NCBI GenBank assembly: GCA_015039465.1
Contig: MU130542.1
Span: 239,452-303,451, forward strand
From: Phlegmacium glaucopus
Lineage: Eukaryota; Basidiomycota; Agaricomycetes; Agaricales; Cortinariaceae
DNA: 64,000 bases
Direction: 5' to 3'
Positions 22,397 to 34,900 of this stretch are shown piece after piece. Under the pieces are notes generated by a model. The model saw only the letters and a list, made by a program, of their open reading frames with translations. It made no database searches and was not told the origin of the DNA. Positions within the stretch are counted from its first letter, which is position 1, and each line of letters begins with the position of its first letter. A program made the position numbers and the translations under genes.

Positions 22397-25300
22397 TTAC
22401 ACTTCTCCAGAAGGATACCCTAAGCAGAGTTGTGCCATATGATGATCCACAGCGACATAGCCGCGATACCGGGGAGGGATCCAACATTTTTGAACATCAC
22501 TGGAAAGAATCCAGTGCCGGTCGGTGGACACCGAATATAATGAATGAGGCTTGGAAGGGGGTTGGAGGCCAAGTGATGGGGTCAAGCAAGCAGGAGGTCG
22601 GTGGTGAACTTCACTTCCATCTGACAATGTTACACGTTCAGCCAAAAATTTGAAGTCACCTGTCACTGTATTCCAGATACGGACCGACCTGTCGAATGAT
22701 CCAGACACGACATGGCTGCCATCAGGCGAGAAGACAACAGAAGACACAGAGTCAGAGTGCCCCTTGAGCACAGCCTCCGACTCACCTGTCAATGCGTTCC
22801 AAATACGAACTGTCTTGTCATCTGATCCAGACACGACACGGCTGCTATCGGATGAGAAGCTGGCTGACATCACACGGCCAGAATGTCCCTCAAGCACAGC
22901 TTCCAACTTGCCTGTTAATGCGTTCCAAATACGAACTGTCTTGTCGTTTGATGCAGACACGATGCGGCTGCCGTCAGGGGAGAAGCGGGCCGACTGCACA
23001 GAGTCAGAGTGCCCCTCTAGCGCAGCTTCCAGCTTGCCTGTTAATGTGTTCCAAATAAGGACTGCGTTGCCTTCTGATGTAGAGGTGAAGTAGCTGCCAC
23101 TGGGCGAGAACACGGTGCGATTTGTCCAGACAGAGTGAGAGTGTCCCTCGAGTATAGTCGAATCACTTGTTACAGAATTCCAGATACAGGCCGTGCCATC
23201 TCGTGAACGCGCCACAGCACGGACGCTGTCAGAGAAGAAGGTGACAGAATTTACACGGTAAGAGGGTTTGATTTTGAGCACAGCCTCCGACTGGCCTGTC
23301 ACTGCATTCCAAATACGAACTGTCATGTCATTTGATGCGGACACGACACGACTGCCGTCAGGCGAGAAGGTGGCAGACGGCACATAGTCAGAGTGCCCTT
23401 TGAGCTCGACCTTTAACTTGCATGTCACTACATTCCAGATATAGACCGTGCTGTCTCCATGTGCTCCCGACACGACAACGTTGCTGCCGTCCCACGAGAA
23501 CACCACAAACTTCCCGTTGAGCACACCCTTGGGCTCACCCGTCACCACGTTCCAGATGCGGACTGTGTTGTCGTCTGATCCAGACGCGATGAAGCTGCCG
23601 TCAGGTGAGAAAACGACAAGCTTCACCAAGCTAGTGTGCCCCTTGAGCACGGCCTCCGACTTGCCTGTCACTGCATTCCAGATACGGACTGTGGCGTCAT
23701 CTGATCCAGACACAATGTTGCTGCCATCAGGTGAGAAGACGACAAACTTCACCGAGTCAGAGTGTCCCTGGAGCACAACCTCTGACTTGCCCGTCACCGC
23801 ATTCCAGAGACGGACTGTCTTGTCCTCTGATCCAGACACAACACGGCTGCCGTCAGGTGAGAAAACGGCAGAAGACACAAAGCCGGAATGCTTCTCGAGC
23901 CCATCCTCTGAGTCCCCTATCACGTTCCAAATACGGAGCGTGTTGTCGCTTGATCCAGACACGATACGGCTGCCGTCAGGTGAAAAATTGACAGAATCCA
24001 CATGACTAGAGTGCCCCTTGAGCACGGTCTCCAACGTGCCTGTCGATGCGTTCCAAATACGAACCAACTTGTCGCATGATCCAGACACAACACGGCTGCC
24101 ATCAGGCGAGAAAACGACAGACAACACGTGCACAGTGGTGTATCTGAAGTCGAAGAATTCGTCAAACGCAACTTCCAGCTTGCCTGTTTCTGCATTCAGG
24201 ATAATGATATTCCTGAGAAAGGTATTCACCCTATCGTGATAGTGGGCCTGAGTCACCAATCGTCCGCCGTCTGGCGAGAATGCCACCGGTCTGCAACTCC
24301 CCTCGAGCACAGCCTCCACCTTATGTGTCACTGCATTCCAGATATAACGATCACTTGATCCGGACACGATGCGGCTGCCGTCAGGTGAGAAGATGACATA
24401 CAGTACTTGGTGAATGTGTCCCTCGAGCACAGCCTCTGACTTGCCTGTCACTGCATTCCAGAGACGAACTGTCTTGTCGTATGATCCAGACACAACATGG
24501 CTGCCATCAGGCGAGAAAACGGCGGAAGACACAGGGCCGGAGTGCCCTTCGAACACAGCCTCCAACTCGCCGGTAAATGCGTTCCAAATACGAACAGTCT
24601 TGTCCTTTGATGCAGACACAACACGGCTACCGTCAGGCGAGAAGAGGGCTGACCCCACAGAGTCGGAGTGCCCTTCGAGCACAACCTCTGGCTCGCCTGT
24701 AAATGCATTCCAAATACGAACTATCTTGTCATTTGATGCAGCAGACACGACGCGGCTGCCATCAGGGGAGAATGAGGCTGACCACACGTAGTCGGAGTGC
24801 CCTTCAAGTACTGCCTCGCAAGCATCCCAAGTCTGCCGTCTCCCTATCACAATCTCTGCAACACAATTCCTCGCCGCGTACTGTTGCCGGATCTGGGATT
24901 GATCTGGGAGCCATTGCAATGCAAAGTGATATGTTTCGAGACAGGAATGCTTTAGTATGTCATAGTTTTCAACAATGAACCGGCGAGCATCAATAATTGC
25001 ATTTAACAAGTTAGAACGGCCCTAATGCGGTTGTTAGCACATTCACCACTTACACAACATGAATGAGTGACATACCATTGCCCATCTTTCCAGCCTCCGT
25101 AATGAGTCGACACCAACATCCAGCCGACCAAGAAGACTCAAACACTCTATCCAGTGTAGAATATTGTTGTCAAAGAGCTGGCACAATGCCTTGTAAAAAT
25201 TGCCTTCCGTGTTGCCCCCAACTGTCGAATCTATGACATGAGAAGGCCAGAAAAGGCAAGCATAAGAAAGGCTGCCTGGAATGTGTTCCTTGATTGTAGA

Positions 25301-27556
25301 GATTGGGATCTCAACATTGCGAGGTCGCCCTTCCAGGTAGCAAATATTCTCCCGGAGAAGTTGCCCCATCAAGTCCAGGCATTTGAGTGCCATGAATTCG
25401 TGTGACTCAAACGTGTCAAGAATGTTCTCCCCAGCACGGTCAGGATTGGTGATAAAATCAGGGAAGGAGGCATGAAATATTGCGATAGGTACACTTGGTT
25501 CTCGCGGCACAAATATGACAGAATGGAGTGATGACAAGGATGTACGAATTTGGTTGCATTTGATGCCTAGCAATAACGCAAGATCGTTGATGAGAAGCCG
25601 GTCGTACACGCTGATTACTGCTCGAAGCACCTGTGAAAACCTCTTCTGTTCCTCAGCCTCAGCTTTCAATGATTCATATGCAGCGTTCAGGATGCTGGCA
25701 TAGAGTGCATCTAACTCCGCTATATCACCTTTCAAGGCTGTTGGTTGAACCCTTGTCACTGCGTTGAGACGTTCCCGAGCGCTTCCTCCACTACCTACGT
25801 AGTTGCATGCAGTTGCAGCATAGATGAAAAGTTTTGCAGCACGCTGAACAAGAGTGTCGAGCTGGTCCTCGGGAGGCCACTCATTCTGCGCACCCTCAAA
25901 CTCGCTTGCCTGCTCCGCAATAGATCCTAGCCGGTCTCTTATATAGAGTTTAATGTCTTCGTCCACAAAATTTGCTTCGTGAAGAAGGAAGACTGAATAC
26001 GTCGTGGACGCCGGATTGAATGTCCTCCGTATCATCCGTTCCGGGCGACTACTAATGAAGAACTTGACGGGAAGAAGTGGTGATTGCAGGAGAATGATGG
26101 ATAACATTTGGTAGACCACCTCTTGGTCGGCACATTCGTCCAAAGCATCGATGATGATGACAATAGATCTTTGGGCGAGATCTTCAGAAGCAGCCTGGAG
26201 GGGGCTAGCAATGAGATTGGAGAACTGAAGATTCAGGGAACGGTAACCGGCATCTGGGTCACGCCTAAGAATGTCCACAAGGGCACGCGAAACGGAAGGG
26301 AAGCGTCGAGCCAGCTCGTAAGCCAAAGTAGGGAAAATTCGCTTGACATTTCTAGAGTCGTCGTCTGAACGAGAGCAAAAGAAGGTGGCTCCCAGCATGC
26401 CGTTTCGATCCAGAAGCTGGCAAAAGGTATAATCAATGGTGGTCTTCCCTGTTCCCGCTGCGCCATTTAACCAGTATATTTTGGTATCCGTGGGGTCTGT
26501 TGCCCATGCCAGAAGGCTAGCGAGGATCGCCTCGCGAGTTCCTTTGGTACATTCGTGCCGTGGAGTAGGCGATGACGCGTCATATGCTGCATAAATTGCC
26601 CGTGGAAGCTTATCGAACAACTCGTGCTAGTGAATCACACCTATCAGTGAAAGCACGAGAACGGCAGAAAGCAGATCAACTTACCGACAGGATCTCTTGT
26701 GTCGTTCTTTCAACTGCTAGGCTAGTATCCATCTGCATCCATCAGCACCAGATAAGAATGCCACAGCCTGAACTCACCACGAAGACGTCAAGAAGGTAGG
26801 AGATTGTTCGGTAGGAGTTGGCAATCTCGGCGGCATCCGCCACACCTCCGGCAGCTTGCATTGCAAACCCACGATTATTCTGTGATTGGATTGCGGATGT
26901 TTCATATCCTATAGCACTTTAACACTTCATCAGCGGTAGCTAGACAGATTATAATACTTTACAAGCTCTTACGTGGAAAGGCCGTCAAGACGGTGAACAA
27001 GGGAAGATGGATTCGCTTCATAACGGTGGTCGTTTATGATCGAGACGACGGCTTCAAGTCTTTTCCCCAAATCTGCGCGGTCCTGTCGATTCTGAAATAC
27101 ATTCTTATGGCACGGAAGTTGAGTGTGGCAGCGTAATGACCAAGAATGAAAATCACGTACTTCCATAATGTCGATGACACCAAGTAATCCTCCAACTACC
27201 GATTTCAAGGGTGTGAATACATCGGTGGCCCGCTCGATTAGTCTGAGTGTGGTTTTCAATCCTTCAAGTCCAGCGCTTGCCGCATTTGCCACAGGTCGGC
27301 GAGAATCTTCAGAAGAGACTGAAGAGTCAACGATCTTTGCATAAACATCGGAACGCTGCATATTGGTAGGTGATTTTGGGCATTCAAAGGAGGCACTCGC
27401 TAAAGCAGAGTCTGCCTCCCCTGCGCGCCTATTATCACTGGGGCCTGATTCGATTTCACAAGATTCTGTGGGAGTTTGCTGTGGAAGTGGGAGAGTTGTG
27501 GGAGTAACTTGAGCGACCTTCTTCCTCCCGAGCTTTTTGATGAAAGAAATAACCAT
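22397..27556 (-). CDS. NACHT-WD40 STAND protein (NWD, fungal NLR-like)
   Basis: Exons by splice signals: 27161-27556, 26973-27091, 26778-26908, 26685-26732, 25076-26626, 22397-25021. The N-terminal ~250 residues are basic then helical (MVISFIKKLGRKK start) and unrecognised. The NACHT domain has Walker A NGAAGTGKTT and Walker B IVIIIDALDECAD. The C-terminus has 17 WD40 repeats of ~42 residues (FSPDGSRVVSGS, KTVRIWNAVTGK), several nearly identical. Such proteins sense ligands with the propeller and signal through the NACHT switch in fungal incompatibility and probably immunity. The 26973/26908 junction leaves the frame off by one base under plain GT-AG splicing, so there may be a small error, an unusual splice site or a break. 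All other junctions keep frame. Confidence 0.85.
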
Positions 27557-27764
27557 ACGATGACCCTAGAAATTTAACGAGCAAGGAATCGTTGAATACG
27601 GAATGACCAACTGATCAAAACTGAGTGGGACCAATCGACCTGATTGTGAACGTTCCCAAAACCCGAAGTTATATAATAATGTAACCAGGGTTTAGGGTAA
27701 ATTATCACAGCCCATTCTCTTATGGGGTGGACAGCATCGTTAACGCCCAGCGCGTCTGCCTTCG

Positions 27765-28016
27765 AGTCGGCCCCAGGTGGAGAGCATCGATGACCGTATA
27801 TCTTCCTTGATCATCAAAAGTGCCCCATTCGCATCGGAAATCATTTATGTCGATCTCTGAATTCACAGATATGATGTTTGTGTCGTTTAGGGGAAAAAAT
27901 AGGGTTTCGGTACGACACCTAAAAGTAATGTTCGAATGGGGCCAATTAACTGTTCCAACTTTGAGCGGGAAGACTTGTGCCGAACGTCCGACGGACCTGA
28001 AAAAGAGATGATTCAA
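27765..28016. repeat. Upstream segment shared with 12.1-12.4 kb
   Basis: Second copy of the segment that precedes HNH copy 2, again ending with the CCGACGG site (27982-27996). No HNH gene follows, so this is probably a detached HNH-type 5' flank. Confidence 0.45.
27982..27996. promoter_or_regulatory. CCGACGG site, third copy
   Basis: GAACGTCCGACGGAC is identical to the first 15 bases of the sites at 3803 and 12391. The outer right arm has diverged. Confidence 0.3.
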
Positions 28017-28320
28017 GTTCCGATTCTGCTTGGACTCCTTTTCAAGGGTCCCCGTCGAAAGAGTTTGAACACGGTTGCCAATGGTTTCTGCAGTTTTCTT
28101 TTCGTCCGTTCTTGTACATACCAACTTGCATTGAAATAGGAACTTTCGATGCCCAGACAGGACTCACACCACATTCGGAGAGTACAAAATTGCGAAAAGG
28201 TTCGCCAAAAGTTCAAAAGTTCAAAAGTTATTCGTGAAATTTAATGGTGTATATACATATTAAGCCTAAAGTCCATGAAATAATAATACCACTGATCAGC
28301 AGTATGGACGAATCAAATTA
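28017..28320. other. Spacer, no gene seen
   Basis: Short open frames on both strands without similarity. Confidence 0.4.
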
Positions 28321-28506
28321 TATCAAAATGATGTCCTTGTTCCGAAGATCGACATTGGTGTTGCTGCCGCGTAAAAATATCTTCGTGAGTGCTGAGCTGA
28401 CTTGGACCTCGCATTGCTCTGTCCCGAGCTGCTGAGGAGTGGTCGGTGCAATGTCCTGTATTCCGCCTGTGAGAGTCGAACCGATTCCTCTACTACTGGA
28501 TGACAT
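28321..28506 (-). pseudogene. N-terminal relic of the ~1,000-residue family
   Basis: Minus strand: MSSSSRGIGSTLTGGIQDI, then LGTEQCEVQVSSALT, then loss of similarity within ~60 codons. The conserved 5' block follows upstream (to ~28680). Only the start region of a family member remains. Confidence 0.75.
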
Positions 28507-28680
28507 GGCTTCACGGATGAAAGATTTATTGTCGTAGGGAGTTCTTGATGAAGAATGGGCTAATAGATCGCGAGAAAGGCGGCCTCGAGGCGAGTCGAAC
28601 CACGGTACCACATAGACCTAAGGTATAATTCAAGATGTCAATCTATTATTGTAATCGATGTTATGATCGACATACCATAA

Positions 28681-28985
28681 GTGAATTAAAGACAAGGTTC
28701 ATCGCAATCGAAAAGCACAATGCCACTGTGCTTCAACCAAAAGTAAGAGGGCGGCATGAAGAGAGAGGGCAAGATTAGGGAGGTTCCGTAGTAACCGAGG
28801 CAAGTCCGGGGATGGAATAGGAGTGGGACGTAGTCTGTTACGATTTTGCTTTGTGAAGATCTCACCGATAGTAGTCACAGCCATGAGTTGAGAGGTCGTG
28901 AGGCAGAGTTGACGAGTTACAGCAATCCAGTGAGTTCAGATACATAGAGACGTGCGAGTGACTGCAAGCACAACGTACATGAAAC
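28681..28985. other. Repeated 5' spacer
   Basis: Homologous to 19251-19500 and the spacers at ~35.5, ~38.1 and ~44.3 kb. A minus frame 28884-28699 (hydrophobic ALSLHAALLLL) is not conserved in the other copies. Confidence 0.4.
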
Positions 28986-29600
28986 CATCCTCGGCGGTCG
29001 GTGGTCAAAAATATCAATTAGAGCGAGATCTCGAGAGGTTCAGCTTGTACGTATTGATTTCTTTTCCAATTACCCAAGCTCCTTCTCTTCCTCTTCTCCT
29101 CAGTAATCAAGCGAACTTCAACAGATTAATCCATTTACCTTTTCTCAGAGTCGACGCCGCAGTCTTCTCAATATCTCCTGGTTCTTTATCCACAGTTGAT
29201 ACAGGTGCAGCATCGCATCTGGTCTTAGAATACCATGTATTCCTTCTGCGATACAACTGGGCTGACCCTCCAAACCCTCATTGTGAGTCATTTATCCACC
29301 GCCCCTCCTTTCCTGTTCCGATCCGCAAACCCCACAACTAGGTTCACGCTCAAGATGTCTATGGCTCCTGTTTTTTCTTCTCCCTCTCTGCCCGAGTCCC
29401 TGCCCTCCGCATGGGCTTCTTCGGTCTTGTCGCTTTTCACGCTTAGCCCCAGTCATCGCTGTCTGCATCCTAGTTGGTGTTGCGATGTCGTTGCAGTTCC
29501 TCATTTTCGGGGCTCATTGATGTGCAACAAGGGTGGCTAAGGGGGAAGAGCCAGTGGTAGGAGCATTGTGAGAGTGATCGGGAGTATGACGGGGTAGAGG
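28986..29600 (+). pseudogene. Membrane-protein relic, copy F (3' part)
   Basis: Keeps VFSISPGSLSTVDTG, FLLRYNWADP and, after the GTGAGT...CTAG intron, VHAQDVYGSCFFFSLSAR. Here the Arg codon that is CGA in copy G and TGA in copy E is CAA. The acidic head and middle exons are missing. Confidence 0.65.
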
Positions 29601-29935
29601 CAAGTGGTATGAAACAGGTTATCGGCGACTTGGGTTCTGGACAGGAGTTCTTTCGATCTTTGTCCAGCGCCTTGTCTCTTCTGGAATGACTCGTAATGGC
29701 ATGTAACGGTGGAGCCCTGTTTGACTCCAAAAATCAGGGTGGTACCGTCAGTATGAAGGAAACTCTATGCATATCTCTGATAACACAGTGTAGTACTCGT
29801 CAAGTAGCGGATGTATATAAACAATATTTTAATTACATATTATAATATTAGTGTGTAAAATGACCAGGTGGTATCGGTACACTGTACCTATCTATCAACA
29901 ACATAATATGCCTGTGTCTATTCATCTTTTGCGGC
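29601..29935. repeat. Shared 3' spacer, second copy
   Basis: Second copy of the spacer at 21102-21489. Nothing else seen. Confidence 0.5.
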
Positions 29936-30665
29936 AAAAATAGACAGGCGAGTGATTCTGCACCCAGATTCTTTGTTCATCTACGGAGGACTGGCAGAAG
30001 CTTGCCTTCGTTGATATAACTCACACATCCACATCTTTATTCGCACCATAAAACGCGAAAGGTTGTAGAACATCGTCTACCATAAACACTGACTTCCATA
30101 TGGGCTTTTCGACTCCATGATATATGACACGACAAATGCTCCGTGACCATCCGTCCACTGAACGGGGTAAGGCTCTAACTGGTAATCCAAGTTCTTTCAA
30201 GATCGGTTGCTTGAAGAGACCCAGAGCCGCGTAGAGGGCCATCATCTCGTCATGTGGAGAAACTTGTGTGTAGTATAATTTAGTGGGGAGGGCAGCGAGG
30301 GAAGAATCTAGAGTTTGATTTGGCCTGGGGTATTGTCTTATGAACTGGTAGTCTTGTTAGCCTTGCGAGAAGTTCATTGATGTAAGCCTGCACCTTGGAC
30401 TGGACCGAAAGCCTGTCCGTATCTGTATGTAGACCAAAAAAATGAATGTATATGCGTCTGGATAAGGACGGTGGTGAGATGAAAAAGTTACCCAATTCCA
30501 TAACATTTGTCTAGATCGGCTCGATATTCAAATTGAGCAAATTCTGCTTGTGAGAATATGGTGCGGAAAGAGCTCAAAGTCCGTGTTGTAGTTGGATATA
30601 TCTTCTGTGGCGAGGTTGGCACCGGGTCAAAGGATTGGCAATGGAAGAACCGTATATTGAGCTTC
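29936..30665 (-). pseudogene. Histidine acid phosphatase relic, copy F
   Basis: Minus strand: VQAYINELLARLTRLPVHKT (~30340-30400), then PHDEMMALYAALGLFKQPIL (~30190-30250) and VDDVLQPFAFYGANKD (~30030). The HD motif is kept here, unlike copy E. Stops and lost segments leave only the C-terminal third readable. Same block order as copy E. Confidence 0.75.
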
Positions 30666-31729
30666 TAGAGATTAGTCTTGGCATCGGATGAACCAGCGTT
30701 TTGGGTAGATTTTGTCATCGAGGGTATCATTCAGCCGTCGATAACGAAGGTAATGATTTTTTTTTGTTTCGAAGTCGTTCTAGAAGAATAATTTACTGAA
30801 AGGATTGGATTATATGCAGAATTACTAGCGATGTGAGAAACCTTAGAAAAATATCAGGCCGAGGACAGAAAGATGCGTACCCAAAGTCTAATTGAGGAGC
30901 TGAATCAACTACATGAGAGCCACCAGGCGATCGAACGAAGGGAGCATTGGTTTTTGGACGGGTTATCTTCTGAAAGTCTCTTGGGCCAACTTCTTGAGAT
31001 CTGTTCTAAATTAGTACTTGAAAGGACATGAGAAGTATCAAGTACGAACTGAGAAGCGCCGAATAGAACCCAAGTCATTTGCTCCAAGGGCGTATGTCTA
31101 GTTGGTAAGAAATGCTAACCGAGAACCGGTATAATTGGTCATGGATTGTAATTTTATGAGGGAAGTGATGATACATGGGCCGAAGCTGTTGATTTCACAG
31201 GTGAAGTCGACCTTGATGTCGATAGACTAGAGAGAAAATGAGACACGGTCAAGGGGGAAGGAGCTCAGAACAAGTACTCATGTGACCTGGGTTGTAGGAT
31301 GCAGCACCGCTGGGGTTGGTGACAGTGACGCCAAATCTCATTTCCTCTGGGCAGAACTGACGTGGAAGGAGGCTGGGTTGGTTGAGGAGAGGCATGCAGC
31401 GGAGAGGAGGGTGGAATGTAGCAAACTTCATTGAGAAAGGGGTTGAGGGATAGGGCAAGGGAAGAACTGCGTCAAGAAGGGACACCATGAAACGCCCGCC
31501 AGCGAAGCGATAAAAATAGTTCATCGTCAGCTTACAAAGAAACTGCGTGCGAAGAAGTTTATTATTACGCACGAACTCATGATACTCGATCCGCCTAGCT
31601 TTGATGAGTGCAAGAAAAGACCAATTTCCAATGTCATCAACTTATCGCAAGGCGTGTTGCGACCAGTTCTTCACATCGTCAACTTGCTCTACTGTCCCTC
31701 GGAGAAGGAGCATTCAGAAGCTTCATGTG
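30666..31729. other. Region without a recognised gene
   Basis: Contains a minus frame 31572-31249 (107 residues, hydrophobic start, PLPYPSTPFSMKFATFHPPL) and a small minus frame 31087-30905. Neither shows a known motif or a second copy. A short piece at ~31640-31705 matches the module spacer near 15185. Confidence 0.35.
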
Positions 31730-31980
31730 TTTGTACACCAACTCGGATTGCTGTAAATTATTCATATAGCCTAAGTATTATGATTCGTACTTCGAGAGGT
31801 GTCACCAAAACAAGTAAATCATGAAAATCATTCTAATAAATATGCATTTTCGCTAGAATAGCTTGAACAAGGGGAAAAGCATATGGATAAAGAAAAAGCA
31901 TATGGATAATAAAAAAGCATATGGATAAAGAAGTAGAATGTGGACTATTCCTTGGATCCTCCAGACTTTGGGTCCATTTT
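31730..31980. repeat. Conserved 3' block, family copy 3
   Basis: Same motifs as 7441-7680, with an extra short triplication: GCATATGGATAA-type units three times at ~31878-31930. Confidence 0.55.
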
Positions 31981-34900
31981 TTATGGCATACCGTAGTGTT
32001 CTTCAGCTTCGTCAAGCAATTCTATGTCATGTAAAATATTACCGCACCAGTTCTCGACTGTTCCATTACGGATAACGATGTCATTCCGGATCCCTGGCTC
32101 AAACGAAAGATGATCGGATTCAGAAGGACCAGGAATTGGATGGAGGGTTATATCATCAATTGTGAGTGACGACTTTGAGGGGTAAAGTTGAATTATGGTT
32201 GAGCCTAGTGTGACATTGAAACTTGAAGGCTCATCTTCTTTGCATGAATGTTTGAGTCTCAGTATAAGACTTTGGCCAGATGTTGGGGCAATGAATGAGA
32301 TTAAAACTGTTGCATGATACGCAAGTCCAGCTGGACCAGAAAACAGGATACGGCCACCAGCGTCCTTGAAAATGTATGTGAAAGAGTTCAACTTGGGTCG
32401 AATTTCTTTCGCGAATGTGATTAAATCATTATTGGTAGATTTGATAAATAGGGGATCACGGTGGATAGCAGGTAGACGTCCAGCCCAGAATTCCAGAGAT
32501 ACCGAAGTCACGCATGGTGAATCACAAATTGTAGCCTGAATCCAGTTGACATCGGAATCAGATTCAATATCTCCGAAAGCGATGAAGATGATGTTTTTGT
32601 TTCCTTTCAGAGCGTGCGAGTAGATTTCAGGTGGTGCACTAGTATCAGAAATGCTGAGATAGAGCCACTTCGACCGAGAGTACCTGCATTCGAAGAGAGC
32701 ATTGTCATCCCAAAATTGATCGAAACGTCCCAATTCAGATCCACGTTTCAAACGGAACTCAGTATCGTCGACCTCAATGTCCATTTGTAGTTGCATGTCA
32801 ACAACGAATTGGGTAGCGCCGATCAGAAAAGAAAAAAGACCGATCTCTTCCCTCAGTACAGTAGCTGATAGCGATGTTGAATTTGGTTTATCAATCCCTT
32901 CAAAAAATTGGCTGATGGATGATGCCCACTCTCTCCGAACCTTTTCTCTTGCTTCACCAGCACTGGCAACCCAATAATCGCGTTTGTAGAGGTCGGCCAA
33001 CCTTTTCTCAGCTGCGTACATCTGGGGATTGAGTCTCTTCCAGCAATTGGCCCGCCACTCCCTCGTCAATCTCTCTTTCTCTTCCACTCGGTCATTGCCA
33101 ATCTGGTCGAGAACATCTTTCAACTTTTTCCAGAAAAGCTGCTCCCATTCCCTCACTTCGTATATCAGCAACAGCTCCATCCAGTACTGTCCCCGAAACA
33201 ACAAGTGCTCCATATCCCACCCTAAGAATTCTCGCTCCTTTTCAACTACTTGCTTGTTGACCCGATATTCCACTCCCTTTTCGCCTTCGAAGATCTCCTT
33301 CCCCTCTTTTTTTATCATTTCCATTCTCCGTGCAATCCACTTCACACGTTTCTCATCCAGCAACCGTCGCTTTCTTTCAATTGACGAGTGCATGAAATAA
33401 TCACGTATAAGCAATGATTCTTCGTTTCGCTCCTTCTCTTTCCCCTTCTCAACAGCCATTTTCCAATCGTCTCCATTTTTCTCCTCCTTTAACCGTTGGA
33501 GCGTACTGATGCTATCCTCCACTTTCATTGTCCAGCTATTCTCTATAGTATATGCCTTGCTTACGTCGGCAGCTCCTACTCGATACTGGATGCGCTCCAG
33601 GATCGACCGGTGATGTTTTCGAAGTGAATCCACGTTATTGCTATCGCTGGATACTGGGTCGGCCTTGGCATCAATTTTGGCATCAATTTCAACTTCAAGT
33701 AGAAGGTGTCCGACATCAACGAGGGGCGCTTTTGAATTTGTTGAGTAGAAAGTATCTATCTCGTTGTCTCGGGTGTAAACTCGTGTCGTACGCTCCTGGT
33801 GATCGAAAACTGTGATATATAGAATCCGTTCTCCGAGTTTGTGCTTCTCCGCATCCTCAGCTTCATTGTCCCCACTCTCAGGCTCATTTTCCCAATCCTC
33901 AGATACACTCTTTTGGGATGGGCGTTTCCGAGTCAAGGTATAGTAAAGAGAAAGGCCAGGGATGCTGAATGGCTCAATGAGCCCAGCGAACGACGTTATA
34001 ATCTTCATGAATTCTTGCGCTCGGGTGAGAGGCAGCACCTTGTATTGTAATATTTCTTCATTGTCTTTGTTGCAAGTGGGAAGGGGTTCATGTTCATCCA
34101 GTTCGAGAATGATCTCCAGTGGAGGCGCATCGTCCCTAGTCGGATTCCAAGCCCAAACAACCAATCGGATGACAGAAAACCCCGCTTCCAAGCAGAGCCA
34201 ACTGACAGGACCGAATTTCGATAGCGAATTCTGAACGACGCTAAAACATCCAACGTACCCCACAACAGACGCTAGGATACCAATAAGGAGGAGACATAGC
34301 AACAGCCATGTTCCTGCATCCGCTTGATATTTCTTCAAGTTCGTGTAGCGCTCAACGCCCGCCTCGATATCTGTATTAGGCGACCGGTCTCCGTTCTTAA
34401 GTTTGACAAGGTATTGTTGGGAAAGAGCGATTATTCGTCGTTGTATGAGCAGCTGTATGAGTGTGGTTGTGATGAAGCCTCCAGTAGCACGCACAACCGG
34501 AAATACCCAAATCGTGCGGTTCCCCAGGGCGTTGGGACCCAGATTTACATCGATATATGGGGCGATACTGAAAACACATAGGAGCGCGGTCGTGGCCATC
34601 ATCTTGACATTCCAAGCAACGGACTTGTGGGATACACCAGTTATCCGGTTTTTGTCAATGTTGAGTTCCTGGATTAATTCGTCCATTCGGGTCTCGATGA
34701 TGTAGCGCCCTGCGTTCCTCCCTTTACCAGTCTCAACCATAATTAACGAAAGGTTCTCTCCCTGCGGTTCGAATCCCATATTCCCAAGTAACTTTGCTCC
34801 TTCAATACCCCGGAACGAGAAGCAAGCGATCAAGGTCTTGTATCCCGCGCTGACCATCCCAAGACTTCCGAAGATCGACATTGGCGTTGCTGCTGCGTAC

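Noticed and set aside
22650..24791. Plus-strand open frames of 70-185 codons across the WD40 region
   Set aside because: They are antisense shadows of the repeats; their repetitive sequence follows the 126-bp WD40 period.
22397..25009. Regular direct repeats that might suggest a CRISPR or satellite array
   Set aside because: The units are ~126 bp, translate as WD40 repeats in one frame and have no spacer structure.
31249..31572. Minus-strand 107-codon frame with a hydrophobic start
   Set aside because: No known motif, no second copy in the window, no supporting promoter or splice context.
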